Shown in pieces: positions 25,594 to 34,687 of a DNA stretch of 64,000 nt. Location: positions 275,868 through 339,867 of the forward strand of contig NZ_MRTD01000008.1 in assembly GCF_001956295.1 (NCBI RefSeq). Reading direction: 5' to 3'. Source of the DNA: Paenibacillus sp. FSL A5-0031 (GTDB lineage: Bacteria; Bacillota; Bacilli; Paenibacillales; Paenibacillaceae). The notes beneath the pieces were generated by a model. The model was not told the DNA's origin. It made no database searches and was given only the letters and a program-made list of their open reading frames with translations. How positions within the stretch are numbered: the first letter of the stretch is position 1; each line of letters begins with the position of its first letter. A program made the translations under genes and the position numbers.

Positions 25594-26303
25594 TTATTCA
25601 TCCACCATACGTTTCTTGTATACATACAAACATACAGCATACATCGCAATAATCCATACAAAAATAATAGCTAAGTGGGACAATACATCTGCCAGCCCCG
25701 CACCAGCCTCTACTTGCTTCGCTAGTTCAATCAGCTGCAGGTTTGGCATGTAATTGGCAATCGTCAGGATTGGATACTGATCCATCAACGGTGTAATCAA
25801 TGACCCAAAAGCAAAAATGACAAAAGCCGGCATGATCGCAACGGAGGCTTCCATCACCGATTTAGTTAACAAACCGATGAACGTGCCTAAACCCAAATAA
25901 AAAACGGATGATAAAAATATAGCGATGATAATGACCAATAGGTTCTTCGGATGATAATTAGAAAGTAAAGCAGAGAAAACAATAATGACCGTGCCCGCAA
26001 TAAAGCTTAGCAAGCTTTTGCCGCAAAAAATCTCGAAAATACTCGCCGGTGACAGCATGAGTCCGCGCAGTGTATTTTTTTCTTTCTCTTCAGCTACCAA
26101 GGCCGACTGCACATACGTAGCTACTAAAATTAAAGCCATATTGATGACCAGATATTGTACATCAATGGTATTCACACCTATGCGCCCATATAAAGCAGCC
26201 AGGATTAAAGGAAGGATCAATGTCGTGGTTATATACATGTTTCGAGATACGTCTTATAGTCTTTTTGTAAAATAGCCATTACTCGCTTCATTGAAAATGT
26301 CAT
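25594..26303 (-). pseudogene. ABC-2 type permease gene with a one-base frameshift
   Basis: The natural start is an ATG at 26303, overlapping the ATPase stop by four bases (ATGA) and preceded by GGGAGGAAAC. From there the frame reads Met-Thr-Phe-Ser-Met-Lys-Arg-Val-Met-Ala-Ile-Leu-Gln-Lys-Asp-Tyr-Lys, then runs to an early TAA. Insertion of one G near 26253 (AAGAC to AAGGAC) restores Lys-Asp-Val-Ser-Arg-Asn-Met-Tyr-Ile and joins the long frame 25594-26238, giving a normal permease of about 236 residues with six membrane segments. So it is a recent frameshift, a sequencing error, or recoding. An internal restart at the ATG at 26238 would lose only the cytoplasmic N-terminus. Confidence 0.8.
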
Positions 26304-27148
26304 GATAGTTTCCTCCCAGTCACTTCTACAAAAATATCGCCTAATGTTGGAAAGTTCGATTGAATGGATGCGATTTGGTTTTTGCTCATATAGTCAAATA
26401 CCTTCTGCGCCCCATCAGATCCCTTTGGTACAATAATCGTTGACCCATCGGTTAGCTCTACTGTAATGGTTGCATCGCTATGCTGCTCTCGCAGCTTCTT
26501 TGGTTCATCGAGCAATTGAATCGTTCCATTGTTTAGGAAAGCAACGCGGTCACATAAAGTTTCGGCTTCGTTCATATCATGCGTCGTTAAAAAAATGGTT
26601 GTACCCTTTGCTTTCAATTGTAACAAGCCTTCATAAATATGCTTCGTATTCACAGGGTCAAGCGCTGAAGTGGGCTCATCCAGAAACAAGAGCTCTGGTT
26701 CATGCAGGAAAGCCCGAGCGAGAATGACCCGTTGAAGCATGCCCTTGGATAATTTAGATACCATCTTCTTGCTCTCTTGCTCCAAATTCACCATCTGCAG
26801 CACGACATGAATCCGGCCTTCGGGCACATCGTATAAATCACAAAAAAACTTCAAATTATCGTAAACAGACAAGCGAGCATACAAAGACGTATTGTCGGTA
26901 ATGATCCCCATTTTTTTGCGATACTTCTCTTCTCGCAATTTACTCGTGGGTACTCCAAATACATAGGCACTCCCCGAGGTTGGCTTCGACTGCGCTGTTA
27001 ATATTTTGATGGTTGTTGTTTTGCCCGATCCGCTTGGTCCTAGAAAACCGAAAATCTCACCCTTCCTTACGTTAAAGGAAACGTCCTTTAACGCCCTCGA
27101 ATTCGAAAATGATTTCTCTAATGAAGTCACTTCAATTATATTTTGCAT
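26300..27148 (-). CDS. ABC transporter ATP-binding protein
   Basis: All ABC ATPase motifs are present: Walker A Gly-Pro-Ser-Gly-Ser-Gly-Lys-Thr-Thr (about 36-44), the signature region Leu-Ser-Lys-Gly-Met-Leu-Gln-Arg, Walker B Leu-Leu-Phe-Leu-Asp-Glu-Pro, and the His switch (Thr-Thr-His-Asp). The 282-residue size and C-terminal tail match the drug/Na+ exporter type (CcmA/NatA-like). It is translationally coupled to the permease gene, which is frameshifted in this sequence, and follows a LytTR-ABC fusion gene. The exported substrate is unknown. The start ATG follows GGAGG. Confidence 0.92.
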   Translation of the reverse strand: MQNIIEVTSLEKSFSNSRALKDVSFNVRKGEIFGFLGPSGSGKTTTIKILTAQSKPTSGSAYVFGVPTSKLREEKYRKKMGIITDNTSLYARLSVYDNLKFFCDLYDVPEGRIHVVLQMVNLEQESKKMVSKLSKGMLQRVILARAFLHEPELLFLDEPTSALDPVNTKHIYEGLLQLKAKGTTIFLTTHDMNEAETLCDRVAFLNNGTIQLLDEPKKLREQHSDATITVELTDGSTIIVPKGSDGAQKVFDYMSKNQIASIQSNFPTLGDIFVEVTGRKLS

Positions 27149-27226
27149 GCCGCTCTCAACCTCCGTTGTTTTATCTGGTCTACCTTCATCTTAGGTGAGA
27201 GGAGGAAGAGGCGCATTATAATCGCA

Positions 27227-27331
27227 TTGAATGGAGCATACAAAGGGGTGAATGATGCGTATTTCGGGCTGAATAGCGCAATAATCACGTGGTTTGGAGC
27301 AGCGGTTTCGGTGAATGGCGCTTATTTAAGC
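27227..27331. repeat. Five degenerate 21-22 base tandem repeats
   Basis: Units of the form TGAATGGMGCNTA... recur at about 27228, 27249, 27270, 27291 (degenerate) and 27312. They span the gap before the ATPase gene and the last codons of the LytTR fusion gene. On the plus strand they read as a seven-residue repeat (Asn-Gly-Ala-Tyr type), but no ribosome site supports a gene there. Confidence 0.6.
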
Positions 27332-28419
27332 CCGATCATTTCCTTTAACTCAGCCATTTTTGTTTTTGACAACGGTACGTTAGTCTTTAAATGATCATCA
27401 AGCACCAAGCTATAGCTATTGCGAGTGAAGGTGATGACTTCTCTTACCTTTTGCAGATTAACGATGTAAGAACGATGGCAACGAAAGAAACCATACGTCT
27501 GCAGTCTTTCTTCCAGCTCATTAATTTTGAAGGAGGTTGGATACATCTCCCCTTTAATATAGAGATTCGTTTGTCCTTCACTGCTTTCGATATAATCAAT
27601 TTCCGGAGGATTAAACAATATAATTTTGTCATTCATTCGTGTCGGAATTTTCTCGAATTTGACGTGCTGAACGATAGGTTCATCATCTTCAAGGCCCTCA
27701 TCACTCTCTGCATGCGAAGGCATAGGTTCTTCCTTTTTATCCGCATCTTCTGGAGATACGGATTTCGGTTCCTCTTCTGTATCTTGAACATCAAAAGCTT
27801 TGAGTCCCTTCTCATCCAGTCTATAGACCCGGCTTGTCACACTAAGCGCTGTTTCCATATTCCCCGTGAGCACGAGAATCGCTTTGCCGCTTTCCCCGAG
27901 CGTATGAACCATTTTATGAAAAACAAGCTTTGTTTCGAGGTCAACGTTCTGATCTGGCTCCTCAAAAATGTAAAGAGCAGGATCTTGAAATAATAAGCGT
28001 GCAAACTGAACCCGCCTTTTCTCTGACAGACTCAGCTTCGTTAGGCGCTTATTGGCTTTCAGATCAAGATTGACGATTCGGACAGCTTCATCGACGGATA
28101 GGCTTGAACCGTATAGCTGTTTAAAGAAGCTAAAGTTTTCTTTGACAGTCAACCGTTCATAAGAACCTTCTTCCAACAGCAAAAGACCTATCTGACTAAG
28201 AAAACCTTTCCTGTTATTTGCAAATGACAGATCATTTAACTTAATTTCTCCACTGGAAATCGGCAGTTTTCCTGTCAGCATCGCTAATAACGTATTTCGG
28301 ACATTCATGCTCGAATAAAGCGCGACCACTTCATGACGTGCAATTTCGATATGAAAGGCAGGAAATACGAGTACGTTTTCGGTATATCTCTCTAACTCAT
28401 TGATGGTAAGAACTGCCAT
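27322..28419 (-). CDS. LytTR regulator fused to a degenerate ABC-ATPase domain
   Basis: Residues 1-210 look like an ABC ATPase domain but lack a working Walker A: the place is held by Tyr-Ser-Ser-Met-Asn-Val-Arg-Asn-Thr, without Gly-Lys-Ser/Thr. A signature-like Leu-Ser-Leu-Ser-Glu-Lys-Arg-Arg and a Walker-B-like Leu-Tyr-Ile-Phe-Glu-Glu-Pro-Asp remain. An acidic, proline-containing linker (about 210-250) leads to a C-terminal LytTR DNA-binding domain (Ile-Asp-Tyr-Ile-Glu-Ser-Ser-Glu-Gly; Phe-Phe-Arg-Cys-His-Arg-Ser-Tyr-Ile-Val-Asn). It probably controls the ABC exporter genes that follow. The ABC-like part may sense transporter state or nucleotide. It starts at ATG after AGGTG. Confidence 0.85.
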   Translation of the reverse strand: MAVLTINELERYTENVLVFPAFHIEIARHEVVALYSSMNVRNTLLAMLTGKLPISSGEIKLNDLSFANNRKGFLSQIGLLLLEEGSYERLTVKENFSFFKQLYGSSLSVDEAVRIVNLDLKANKRLTKLSLSEKRRVQFARLLFQDPALYIFEEPDQNVDLETKLVFHKMVHTLGESGKAILVLTGNMETALSVTSRVYRLDEKGLKAFDVQDTEEEPKSVSPEDADKKEEPMPSHAESDEGLEDDEPIVQHVKFEKIPTRMNDKIILFNPPEIDYIESSEGQTNLYIKGEMYPTSFKINELEERLQTYGFFRCHRSYIVNLQKVREVITFTRNSYSLVLDDHLKTNVPLSKTKMAELKEMIGLK

Positions 28420-28504
28420 ATGATCACCTAGCTTATCTATAGTTTAAAAGCCATATTTTTCATTTAACTTGTTTATTATACATGACCTAATCACTGCAAT
28501 GAAT

Positions 28505-28538
28505 GTAAAAAATCCACAACCAGGTGAGGTTGTGGATT
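28505..28538 (-). terminator. Intrinsic terminator after the germination operon
   Basis: AATCCACAACC (28511-28521) and GGTTGTGGATT (28528-28538) form an 11-bp stem. On the minus strand it is followed by TTTTTT, five bases after the gerC-type stop codon. Confidence 0.9.
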
Positions 28539-28542
28539 GCGT

Positions 28543-29655
28543 TTAACGATTGGAGCCCATATCTTGAATTTTAATTTTTATTTTTACATTTACATCCGCT
28601 TCCGCTAAAGCTTCACCCCAGTTATCCTTCACTTTCTTCCAGTGATTATATTCGTGGCCTCTTGCATATAACCCGTACCCCATCGGATCAATTTTTGCTT
28701 TTTGTATTTTCTTAATTAACTGCTGCATTTGCCTTTGTATCTCATCTGCGATTTGTTTCTCCAAGAGAGGCGCATTTTTCTCCACGTCAAATTTAAAAAG
28801 ACGCTCCGTCATTACAATTCCCATCTTCACTGCAGTATGAAAGACGAATTGGTTATCAGCGAAGTCAACCTTCGTCTTTACCTGGAGAGTGGTAGGATAA
28901 AAGCTTAATTTATTTTTTTGAGCCAATCCCTTCTCCGGCTGTTCCGGTAGGCTAAGCGTAAATGAAAATATGCCGCCTGTTTCTCCTTGTAAAATTTTTA
29001 ACAGCTTCGATTGTTTAATATCGAGCGTGAATTTATATTTACCGGAATGATCCAAGAGTGCCGTACCCGTTACTTTGACTTGATCATCCTTATGCATCTC
29101 TGTCAAACTCGGCGTCATTCCTTTTTCTGTAAACTGACGATGGAGCTCTTGAATCGTCGTTTTAACTGAAAGATTCTGCTCGCTTGTCGTATCGACTAGC
29201 TTCACTAAATACATAGGAAGGCGCGGTTTATCCTTGGGCGTGAACATTGCTATGTCTGAGACGGGGCCATCCACCATGACCACCCGAGACATCGTCGTGT
29301 TTTTCCCATCCCTGTACACCGTGTCCAAAATATTAAACCAGTCTTTATGCTGTAAAACACGCTTGCCGATCAATATGACCTGCACCTTTCCTCTTCGGGA
29401 CAAGGCGGTAACAGTGGCATCAAATTGTTCTCTTGATTCACGAAGTGTATTCGATATAACGATGGTATTCTCTTCCTTATCTTTGGCTTCCTCATAAAAG
29501 ACAGGACTAGAAGATGTAACAACAAGGTTCTCATCCTCATTCAAATCGATGCCTATTAATAAGCCGAGCGATACATCTTCAATATTGATCGTATCCATAC
29601 AGCCCGGGAGCACCGTAAGCGACATCAATAGACAAAAAAAGAATACCGCTCTCAT
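28543..29655 (-). CDS. Germinant receptor C subunit (GerAC/GerKC family lipoprotein)
   Basis: The protein has a signal peptide with lipobox Leu-Pro-Gly-Cys (Cys19) and the Ger(x)C fold over its length (370 residues), including the family start Asn-Ile-Glu-Asp-Val-Ser-Leu-Gly-Leu-Leu-Ile-Gly-Ile-Asp. In spores it is attached to the outer face of the inner membrane and works with the A and B subunits to detect germinants. The start ATG overlaps the gerB stop by four bases. It is the last gene of a gerA-B-C operon, which would be transcribed in the forespore in known species; I did not find a clear sigma-G promoter. Confidence 0.93.
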   Translation of the reverse strand: MRAVFFFCLLMSLTVLPGCMDTINIEDVSLGLLIGIDLNEDENLVVTSSSPVFYEEAKDKEENTIVISNTLRESREQFDATVTALSRRGKVQVILIGKRVLQHKDWFNILDTVYRDGKNTTMSRVVMVDGPVSDIAMFTPKDKPRLPMYLVKLVDTTSEQNLSVKTTIQELHRQFTEKGMTPSLTEMHKDDQVKVTGTALLDHSGKYKFTLDIKQSKLLKILQGETGGIFSFTLSLPEQPEKGLAQKNKLSFYPTTLQVKTKVDFADNQFVFHTAVKMGIVMTERLFKFDVEKNAPLLEKQIADEIQRQMQQLIKKIQKAKIDPMGYGLYARGHEYNHWKKVKDNWGEALAEADVNVKIKIKIQDMGSNR

Positions 29656-30752
29656 TGGCTGCCACTCCGTTGAAATCGACTATATATACTCACGTATAGA
29701 AATAGGAATACAGGAAAAACATAAGCGACCCCAATGCCTGTTTTACTTATAAACTCTATCCATTGTCCCGTTTGATTCCATGATGGATGAAGAAAAGCGG
29801 TGATTATAACAATGGATATGAGAAGAATCGAATCGAATGGCGCCTTTTTCTTCGTTCCCAGCAGATGGCTTGTGCTATAGACTGCTCCATAAAGATACGG
29901 AAGCCATGCAGTTGAAATAACAAACAAGTACAGCGCCAAAAAAACCATGTCAAACCGCTCCAAAAAGTGCAGCTCGATCATTTTCAATAAATTAAAGAGA
30001 GGCTCATTATAATCTGTAATCCCGTCCGGACTAAAGTAGGCGTAGCAAATCAAGGTAACCCCAAGGTAGAGAATAAAAGTGATGGTGTTGGCAATGACAA
30101 CTCCGCGTACCGCCAACTGCTTTGTTTTCAAAAACGGATATAGGACCAATACAATCTCAAAACCGAGAAATGAAAAGATAGCCGATCCTACTCCGTTAAA
30201 AATAGGCATCCACCCCTCTTTAATCAGAGGCAGCAGGTGAACCCAGTGGCTGTCTTTCAAAGGAATAATCAGCAGTAAATACATCCAGATTGTCATATAA
30301 AAAACAAGCTCTGAATATCGGCCCAAAATATACAGCCCTTTCCCAATAATGAAAAAGCCCGGGACGACAAGCAGAATCATCAAGACATAATCGGGGGTCA
30401 TTTGCAAAAACCACTGCTTAATAAATAACATCGTGATCGAAAGAATCGTCCAGCCAAAAAAAGCGAAATAACAAATAATAGGGATGGTTAAGATTTTCCC
30501 TACAACCTTGCCAAAGAGGCGGATGAACAAATCTAATATCGTATCATCAGGATATTTTTCAAACATTTTTACGATGAGGACACAAACAGTCAGGTTAATA
30601 CACCAGCCGAGCAATAATGATATCCAGCCGTCTGTCCCCGCTTTCTCCGCAAGCGTTCTAGGGAGCGAAAATATCCCCGTTCCGACTTGGCAGCTATGGA
30701 TAATAAATATAAACTGCGTGATAGAAATCTGATTTCGCTCTTGTACCTTCAC
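29652..30752 (-). CDS. Germinant receptor B subunit (GerAB, spore permease)
   Basis: The 366-residue integral membrane protein has ten predicted segments and the endospore germination permease signature (Gln-Val-Gly-Thr-Gly-Ile-Phe-Ser-Leu-Pro-Arg near residues 22-32), related to the amino-acid/polyamine transporters. In studied receptors the B subunit binds the germinant amino acid. It starts at GTG overlapping the gerA stop (GTGA) and ends overlapping the gerC start, so the three subunits are translationally coupled. Germinant specificity cannot be read from the sequence. Confidence 0.93.
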   Translation of the reverse strand: MKVQERNQISITQFIFIIHSCQVGTGIFSLPRTLAEKAGTDGWISLLLGWCINLTVCVLIVKMFEKYPDDTILDLFIRLFGKVVGKILTIPIICYFAFFGWTILSITMLFIKQWFLQMTPDYVLMILLVVPGFFIIGKGLYILGRYSELVFYMTIWMYLLLIIPLKDSHWVHLLPLIKEGWMPIFNGVGSAIFSFLGFEIVLVLYPFLKTKQLAVRGVVIANTITFILYLGVTLICYAYFSPDGITDYNEPLFNLLKMIELHFLERFDMVFLALYLFVISTAWLPYLYGAVYSTSHLLGTKKKAPFDSILLISIVIITAFLHPSWNQTGQWIEFISKTGIGVAYVFPVFLFLYVSIYSRFQRSGSQ

Positions 30753-32293
30753 GTTTGATCACCATCCCGATGATCTCTTTGTCTAATAGATTGAACAGGC
30801 ATCGCGCTCTTGGGCCGCTTAAGCACTGCCCATACAGGAAAACGAACAAATACATCCTTCATTTGGCTAAACTTAAAGGGTGCTAATGGGCTTCCATATG
30901 GGGCACCCATCGATTCGATAGAAACAAAATGAGCAACTAAAGCCATGGCTCCAATAACAATGCCCACAATGCCAAACATAGAAGCCAGTATCATGATAGG
31001 GAATCGAAGCAGTCGAATAGCAGCGCCCATATCATAGTTGGGAATAATAAATGAAGCAATCGCAGTAGAAGAGACGACAATAACCATAATATTGCTCACG
31101 ATCCCGGCTTGAACAGCTGCCTGACCGATAATAATACCTCCTACAATACCGATGGTTTGACCGATCATGGCAGGCAAACGAAGTCCTGCTTCTCTCATCA
31201 TTTCGAGCATAATTTCCATCAAAATCGCTTCAATAATCGGCGGAAAGGGTACACGGGACCTCGTCTCCGCAATCGATAGAATGAACTGTACCGGAATAAC
31301 CTCGTAATTAAACGAAATGAACGCAATATACGCAGAAGGTAAAAACAAAGCAATAAACATAGCAAAAAAACGAAGAAGCCGTATAAAAGAAGAGATGAGC
31401 CAGCGGCTGCTGTAATCATCCACGCTTTGAAAGAAGGCGATAAAATTGACGGGAGCAATCATCACGGTCGGAGACCGATCCACAACAACTGCATATCTTC
31501 CTTGAAGAATATGCGATGCGGTTGTATCTGGTTTCTCTGTCAAAATAACTTGCGGGAACGGAGAAAATGGATTATCCTCGAGGAATTCAGCAAGCTCCCC
31601 TGTATTCATAATCGCATCAATATCGATATGGTTTATCCGTGTTTCGAGCTCCTTAAGAATTTCCGGATTAGCCACGTCAGCCAAGTACAAGATTGATAGT
31701 TTCAACTTTCCGCGCTGGCCTACAATCATCTCCTTGATTTTTAATTCACGATCGGGAATATATCTGCGAATCAAGGCAATATTTTGGCTTCCTGTCTCCA
31801 CGAAGCTTTGATGCGCTCCTCGAAGGGAGGCTTCGATACGAGAGTCATCAACTGCTCTTTGCGGCCAACCTTTTGTATCATAGACGTAGACATTAGCTTG
31901 ACCCTCGACAAAGAGCACACTATCCCCTTGTAAAATGGCATTTTCAATTTGTATCCAGGTCGATTCCACCCGGATTGTTCCTATGCTTACTTCAGGCAAT
32001 CGGAAATATTGGCCAGAGTCGCCGTTAATTAAAGCATGCAAAATATTATTGTGAATGTATTCCTTATTGACTAACCCCTCCAAATAGACAAGAGTTGCTG
32101 CATTTTCGTCTTGATTCGTTTGGATCTGTCTGATAATCAAATCTGGCGTCAATGTGAACAGCTGTTTGAGGTAACCAATATTAGTTGACATATTTTTGCT
32201 AATAGGAGGATCTTGAAGAGATGAGGCACTATTAGTCGGTATCCGATATTTTGATTTTCGGTTTCCTCTAAAAAATTTCATGTATGAAAACAC
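30749..32293 (-). CDS. Germinant receptor A subunit (GerAA)
   Basis: The 514-residue protein has the GerA layout: a soluble N-terminal domain (about 1-290, with Val-Glu-Gly-Gln-Ala-Asn-Val-Tyr and Arg-Gly-Ala-His-Gln-Ser-Phe-Val-Glu), a membrane part with five or so segments (Phe-Pro-Pro-Ile-Ile-Glu-Ala between two of them), and a soluble tail. GerAA-type proteins assemble into the receptor ion channel in the spore inner membrane. The start is a GTG at 32293 after AGGATG; an ATG four codons later has no ribosome site. It is first of the gerA-B-C operon. Confidence 0.93.
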   Translation of the reverse strand: MFSYMKFFRGNRKSKYRIPTNSASSLQDPPISKNMSTNIGYLKQLFTLTPDLIIRQIQTNQDENAATLVYLEGLVNKEYIHNNILHALINGDSGQYFRLPEVSIGTIRVESTWIQIENAILQGDSVLFVEGQANVYVYDTKGWPQRAVDDSRIEASLRGAHQSFVETGSQNIALIRRYIPDRELKIKEMIVGQRGKLKLSILYLADVANPEILKELETRINHIDIDAIMNTGELAEFLEDNPFSPFPQVILTEKPDTTASHILQGRYAVVVDRSPTVMIAPVNFIAFFQSVDDYSSRWLISSFIRLLRFFAMFIALFLPSAYIAFISFNYEVIPVQFILSIAETRSRVPFPPIIEAILMEIMLEMMREAGLRLPAMIGQTIGIVGGIIIGQAAVQAGIVSNIMVIVVSSTAIASFIIPNYDMGAAIRLLRFPIMILASMFGIVGIVIGAMALVAHFVSIESMGAPYGSPLAPFKFSQMKDVFVRFPVWAVLKRPKSAMPVQSIRQRDHRDGDQT

Positions 32294-32392
32294 AAGGAAT
32301 CATCCTATCTCGTTTCTGTCTATGGATTTAAAATAGTCATTCCAAGGATCGACAAAAAGCGACTAAAAGATACTCCGCGTGTCTTACTGGAT

Positions 32393-32442
32393 ATAAAAAG
32401 AAGCCCTCAATCCCACTCCTATTGTGGTTTTGAAAGCTTCTT
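32393..32442 (-). terminator. Terminator after the histidine kinase gene
   Basis: AAGAAGC (32398-32404) and GCTTCTT (32436-32442) pair around an inner TCAATCCCAC / GTGGTTTTGA stem. On the minus strand it runs into TTTTTATAT. Confidence 0.75.
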
Positions 32443-32461
32443 CCTTATGGCTTACTCCTAC

Positions 32462-33814
32462 TCATGCGGCTAATGGAAATCCAAGAGAAAATATAGCACC
32501 GCCGCCCTTGTTGTTGCCTGCTGTAATGAGGCCCCCGCATCGTTCCACAATCGCTCGCGATATAGCTAGGCCGAGGCCAGACTCCCCGTCCTTGCCTTTC
32601 ACAAAACGATGAAATAAATAAGGAAGAAGCTCATCCGGAATGCCGCCGCCATCATCGGACACCGATATTTCTATGCGGCCTTTCTTAGCCGAAGCATGAA
32701 TATAAATATTTTTATCCGCATGTCGAATCGCGTTAGTTACAACGTTAAGCATCGCTTGCAGAAGCTTGTCTTGGTCTGCTCGTACAATCAGCTGTTCATG
32801 CTCATCATAGCTTGGATGCAGTGTAATTCCTTTTTTGACGAGCATAGGGTTTACACGTTCAATCGTCTCAGCGAGCAAATCCTTTAAACACACCAACGAG
32901 GGCTGATAAATATCCTCCTCGCTGTCCAGCTTCGCTAACAACGTCATTTCGGTAACCAAATTTTTTAGTCTGTCACTTTCACTTAAAATAATGTCCAAGC
33001 CTTTATAAACACTTTCACCTTCAAAAACACCGTCTCTAATGCCTTCCGCATAACCCGCAATGGACATTAAAGGTGATTTCAGCTCATGTGAAGCATTTTG
33101 AAAAAACTGCTTTTGCGCACGGTTAAAGCGATTAAGCTCGTCAGCCATTTCAAAAACGACCTGTGCAACAGAACCAATCTCCCCCCCTGCCTTTACGCGT
33201 TTCACCTTGGAAAACTGGCGGCTCTTCACCTTTGTCAATTCTTCTTTTAATTTCATGAGCGGCTTGATTAGCTTCCTCGTGATCAAATGGCTGAGCACCA
33301 GCATCAGCATTCCGCCCAAACCGAATACAAGAAGCAAACGTTTCAGCAGCGCCTGTTCAATTTCTTTGATTTTGCTGACTGGCGTAAAGAGCGTCAAGGT
33401 ACCCTGCGGAATGGCGTTCACTTCAACAAGAAACCCTTTATCCGTACCATCTACTACCTTACCAACGCTCGTAATGGCTGCTGTCTCCGTGCTCGACGCT
33501 TTACCGGCCTGCAAGGTTTGCATCGGCAATACCTCTTGCATAATATTTCCTTGGGTATCCGTAACGACGGCTTTAATGGATGGGTTAATTGACAATGCAC
33601 TGGCAGATAGAGTCACCCGGCTATCTTCCGCTGATTGGGTCACCATTTCCGTCTTCATAGTAGCGGACAGCGTTGCGCTTGCCATCTTCAATTCTTCCTT
33701 CTGCGCAACCATAAAATGATCCAATAATACATAATGAATTAATAGCGCAGTGATCGATAACACAAGCACAAGCGCGATGCCAAAAGCGAGATTAATTTGA
33801 TGAACGAGCTTCAT
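32462..33814 (-). CDS. Sensor histidine kinase (HAMP, HisKA, HATPase)
   Basis: The membrane kinase (450 residues from the ATG at 33814) has two membrane segments (about 8-30 and 160-180) framing a ~130-residue extracellular sensor. A HAMP domain, a HisKA box (Asn-Ala-Ser-His-Glu-Leu-Lys-Ser-Pro-Leu) and an HATPase domain with Asn-Ala-Ile-Arg-His-Ala, Asp-Asp-Gly-Gly-Gly-Ile-Pro and Gly-Leu-Gly-Leu-Ala follow. It pairs with the OmpR regulator encoded just upstream: the regulator TAA and this ATG are one base apart. A longer frame from a GTG at 33826 would overlap the regulator and has its ribosome site too close. Signal unknown. Confidence 0.93.
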   Translation of the reverse strand: MKLVHQINLAFGIALVLVLSITALLIHYVLLDHFMVAQKEELKMASATLSATMKTEMVTQSAEDSRVTLSASALSINPSIKAVVTDTQGNIMQEVLPMQTLQAGKASSTETAAITSVGKVVDGTDKGFLVEVNAIPQGTLTLFTPVSKIKEIEQALLKRLLLVFGLGGMLMLVLSHLITRKLIKPLMKLKEELTKVKSRQFSKVKRVKAGGEIGSVAQVVFEMADELNRFNRAQKQFFQNASHELKSPLMSIAGYAEGIRDGVFEGESVYKGLDIILSESDRLKNLVTEMTLLAKLDSEEDIYQPSLVCLKDLLAETIERVNPMLVKKGITLHPSYDEHEQLIVRADQDKLLQAMLNVVTNAIRHADKNIYIHASAKKGRIEISVSDDGGGIPDELLPYLFHRFVKGKDGESGLGLAISRAIVERCGGLITAGNNKGGGAIFSLGFPLAA

Positions 33815-33815
33815 A

Positions 33816-34532
33816 TTAATACACACCCCGATCTGTTCTCATTCGATAGCCATGACCCCATACCGACTCTATCGGTAAATGCTCTATTTTTTTTCGTATA
33901 CGTTTAATAAGGTGATCGACTGCACGATCGCTGCCGAAATAATCGTCGCCCCAGACGAGTGTGAGCAGATCAGCTCTAGCAAAAGCACGATTCGGCTGCT
34001 CAATAAACACCTTGAGCATCGTGAATTCCTTGCTCGTCATGTCCACTTCCTCGCCTTGCCAGAATACACGTCTTTCCTCCAGCATCAATTGAAGCTCACC
34101 GAGCTCCAGCCGTGACAATGGCGTTGCAGCATTCGCCGTGTTTTCTTCGGCTTGGTTCATTTTATACCAGCGTTGGAGCTGCCGCTTTATGCGCGCCATC
34201 AGCTCGCGAGGACTAAACGGCTTAACTAAATAATCGTCGCTCCCAAGCTCCAAGCCTAATATTTTATCAACCTCTGTATCTTTGGCTGAAATCATAATAA
34301 TGGGCACTTCTGCCTCATTCCGAATTCGCCTGCATAGCTCATAGCCATCCATTCCCGGCAGCATAATATCGAGCACCCACAGATCGGGAGGATTGGTTTG
34401 CCAAAGCTCCCATGCGTCCTCTGCATTTTCCAAACCGACTGTCTGGTAATTTTCCTTCTGCAAATAAATCTCGACTAAATTACGTATATGAAAGTCATCA
34501 TCCACAACGGCGATGCGATAATTGCTGTTCAC
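33816..34532 (-). CDS. OmpR/PhoB-family response regulator
   Basis: A receiver domain (Val-Asp-Asp-Asp at the start, phospho-acceptor in Val-Leu-Asp-Ile-Met-Leu-Pro, Lys in Val-Lys-Pro-Phe) is followed by a winged-helix DNA-binding domain ending Ser-Val-Trp-Gly-His-Gly-Tyr-Arg. The frame reaches 34634, but the first 34 codons are Cys/His-rich and unlike the family. The GTG at 34532 follows AGGGGG by nine bases and gives the normal 238 residues. It is the first gene of a two-gene operon with the kinase and diverges from the secreted-protein gene at 34688, a likely target. Confidence 0.92.
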   Translation of the reverse strand: MNSNYRIAVVDDDFHIRNLVEIYLQKENYQTVGLENAEDAWELWQTNPPDLWVLDIMLPGMDGYELCRRIRNEAEVPIIMISAKDTEVDKILGLELGSDDYLVKPFSPRELMARIKRQLQRWYKMNQAEENTANAATPLSRLELGELQLMLEERRVFWQGEEVDMTSKEFTMLKVFIEQPNRAFARADLLTLVWGDDYFGSDRAVDHLIKRIRKKIEHLPIESVWGHGYRMRTDRGVY

Positions 34533-34647
34533 CTTCACTAACCCCCTGAACATTTCTTCTATAAGTATACCAAGCCCACAATCGCAATGGGGTCGTGCCA
34601 TCGTTTTTCCACAAATACACCAATGTTCTGACACAGCCTTCTTGTAG

Positions 34648-34665
34648 AGTAAGACGAGTAAGACA
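34648..34665 (+). repeat. Tandem 9-base direct repeat upstream of the secreted-protein gene
   Basis: AGTAAGACG is followed at once by AGTAAGACA in the divergent gap between the OmpR-type regulator and the secreted-protein gene, just before its ribosome binding site. OmpR-family regulators bind direct repeats, so this may be a binding site, but it is short. Confidence 0.35.
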
Positions 34666-34687
34666 AACCCATTAGGAGCGTGAAACC

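Noticed and set aside
27143..27394. Plus-strand 83-codon ORF with a seven-residue repeat
   Set aside because: No ribosome site fits its start, and it is antisense to the ATPase gene start and LytTR gene end. The repeat is reported as DNA only.
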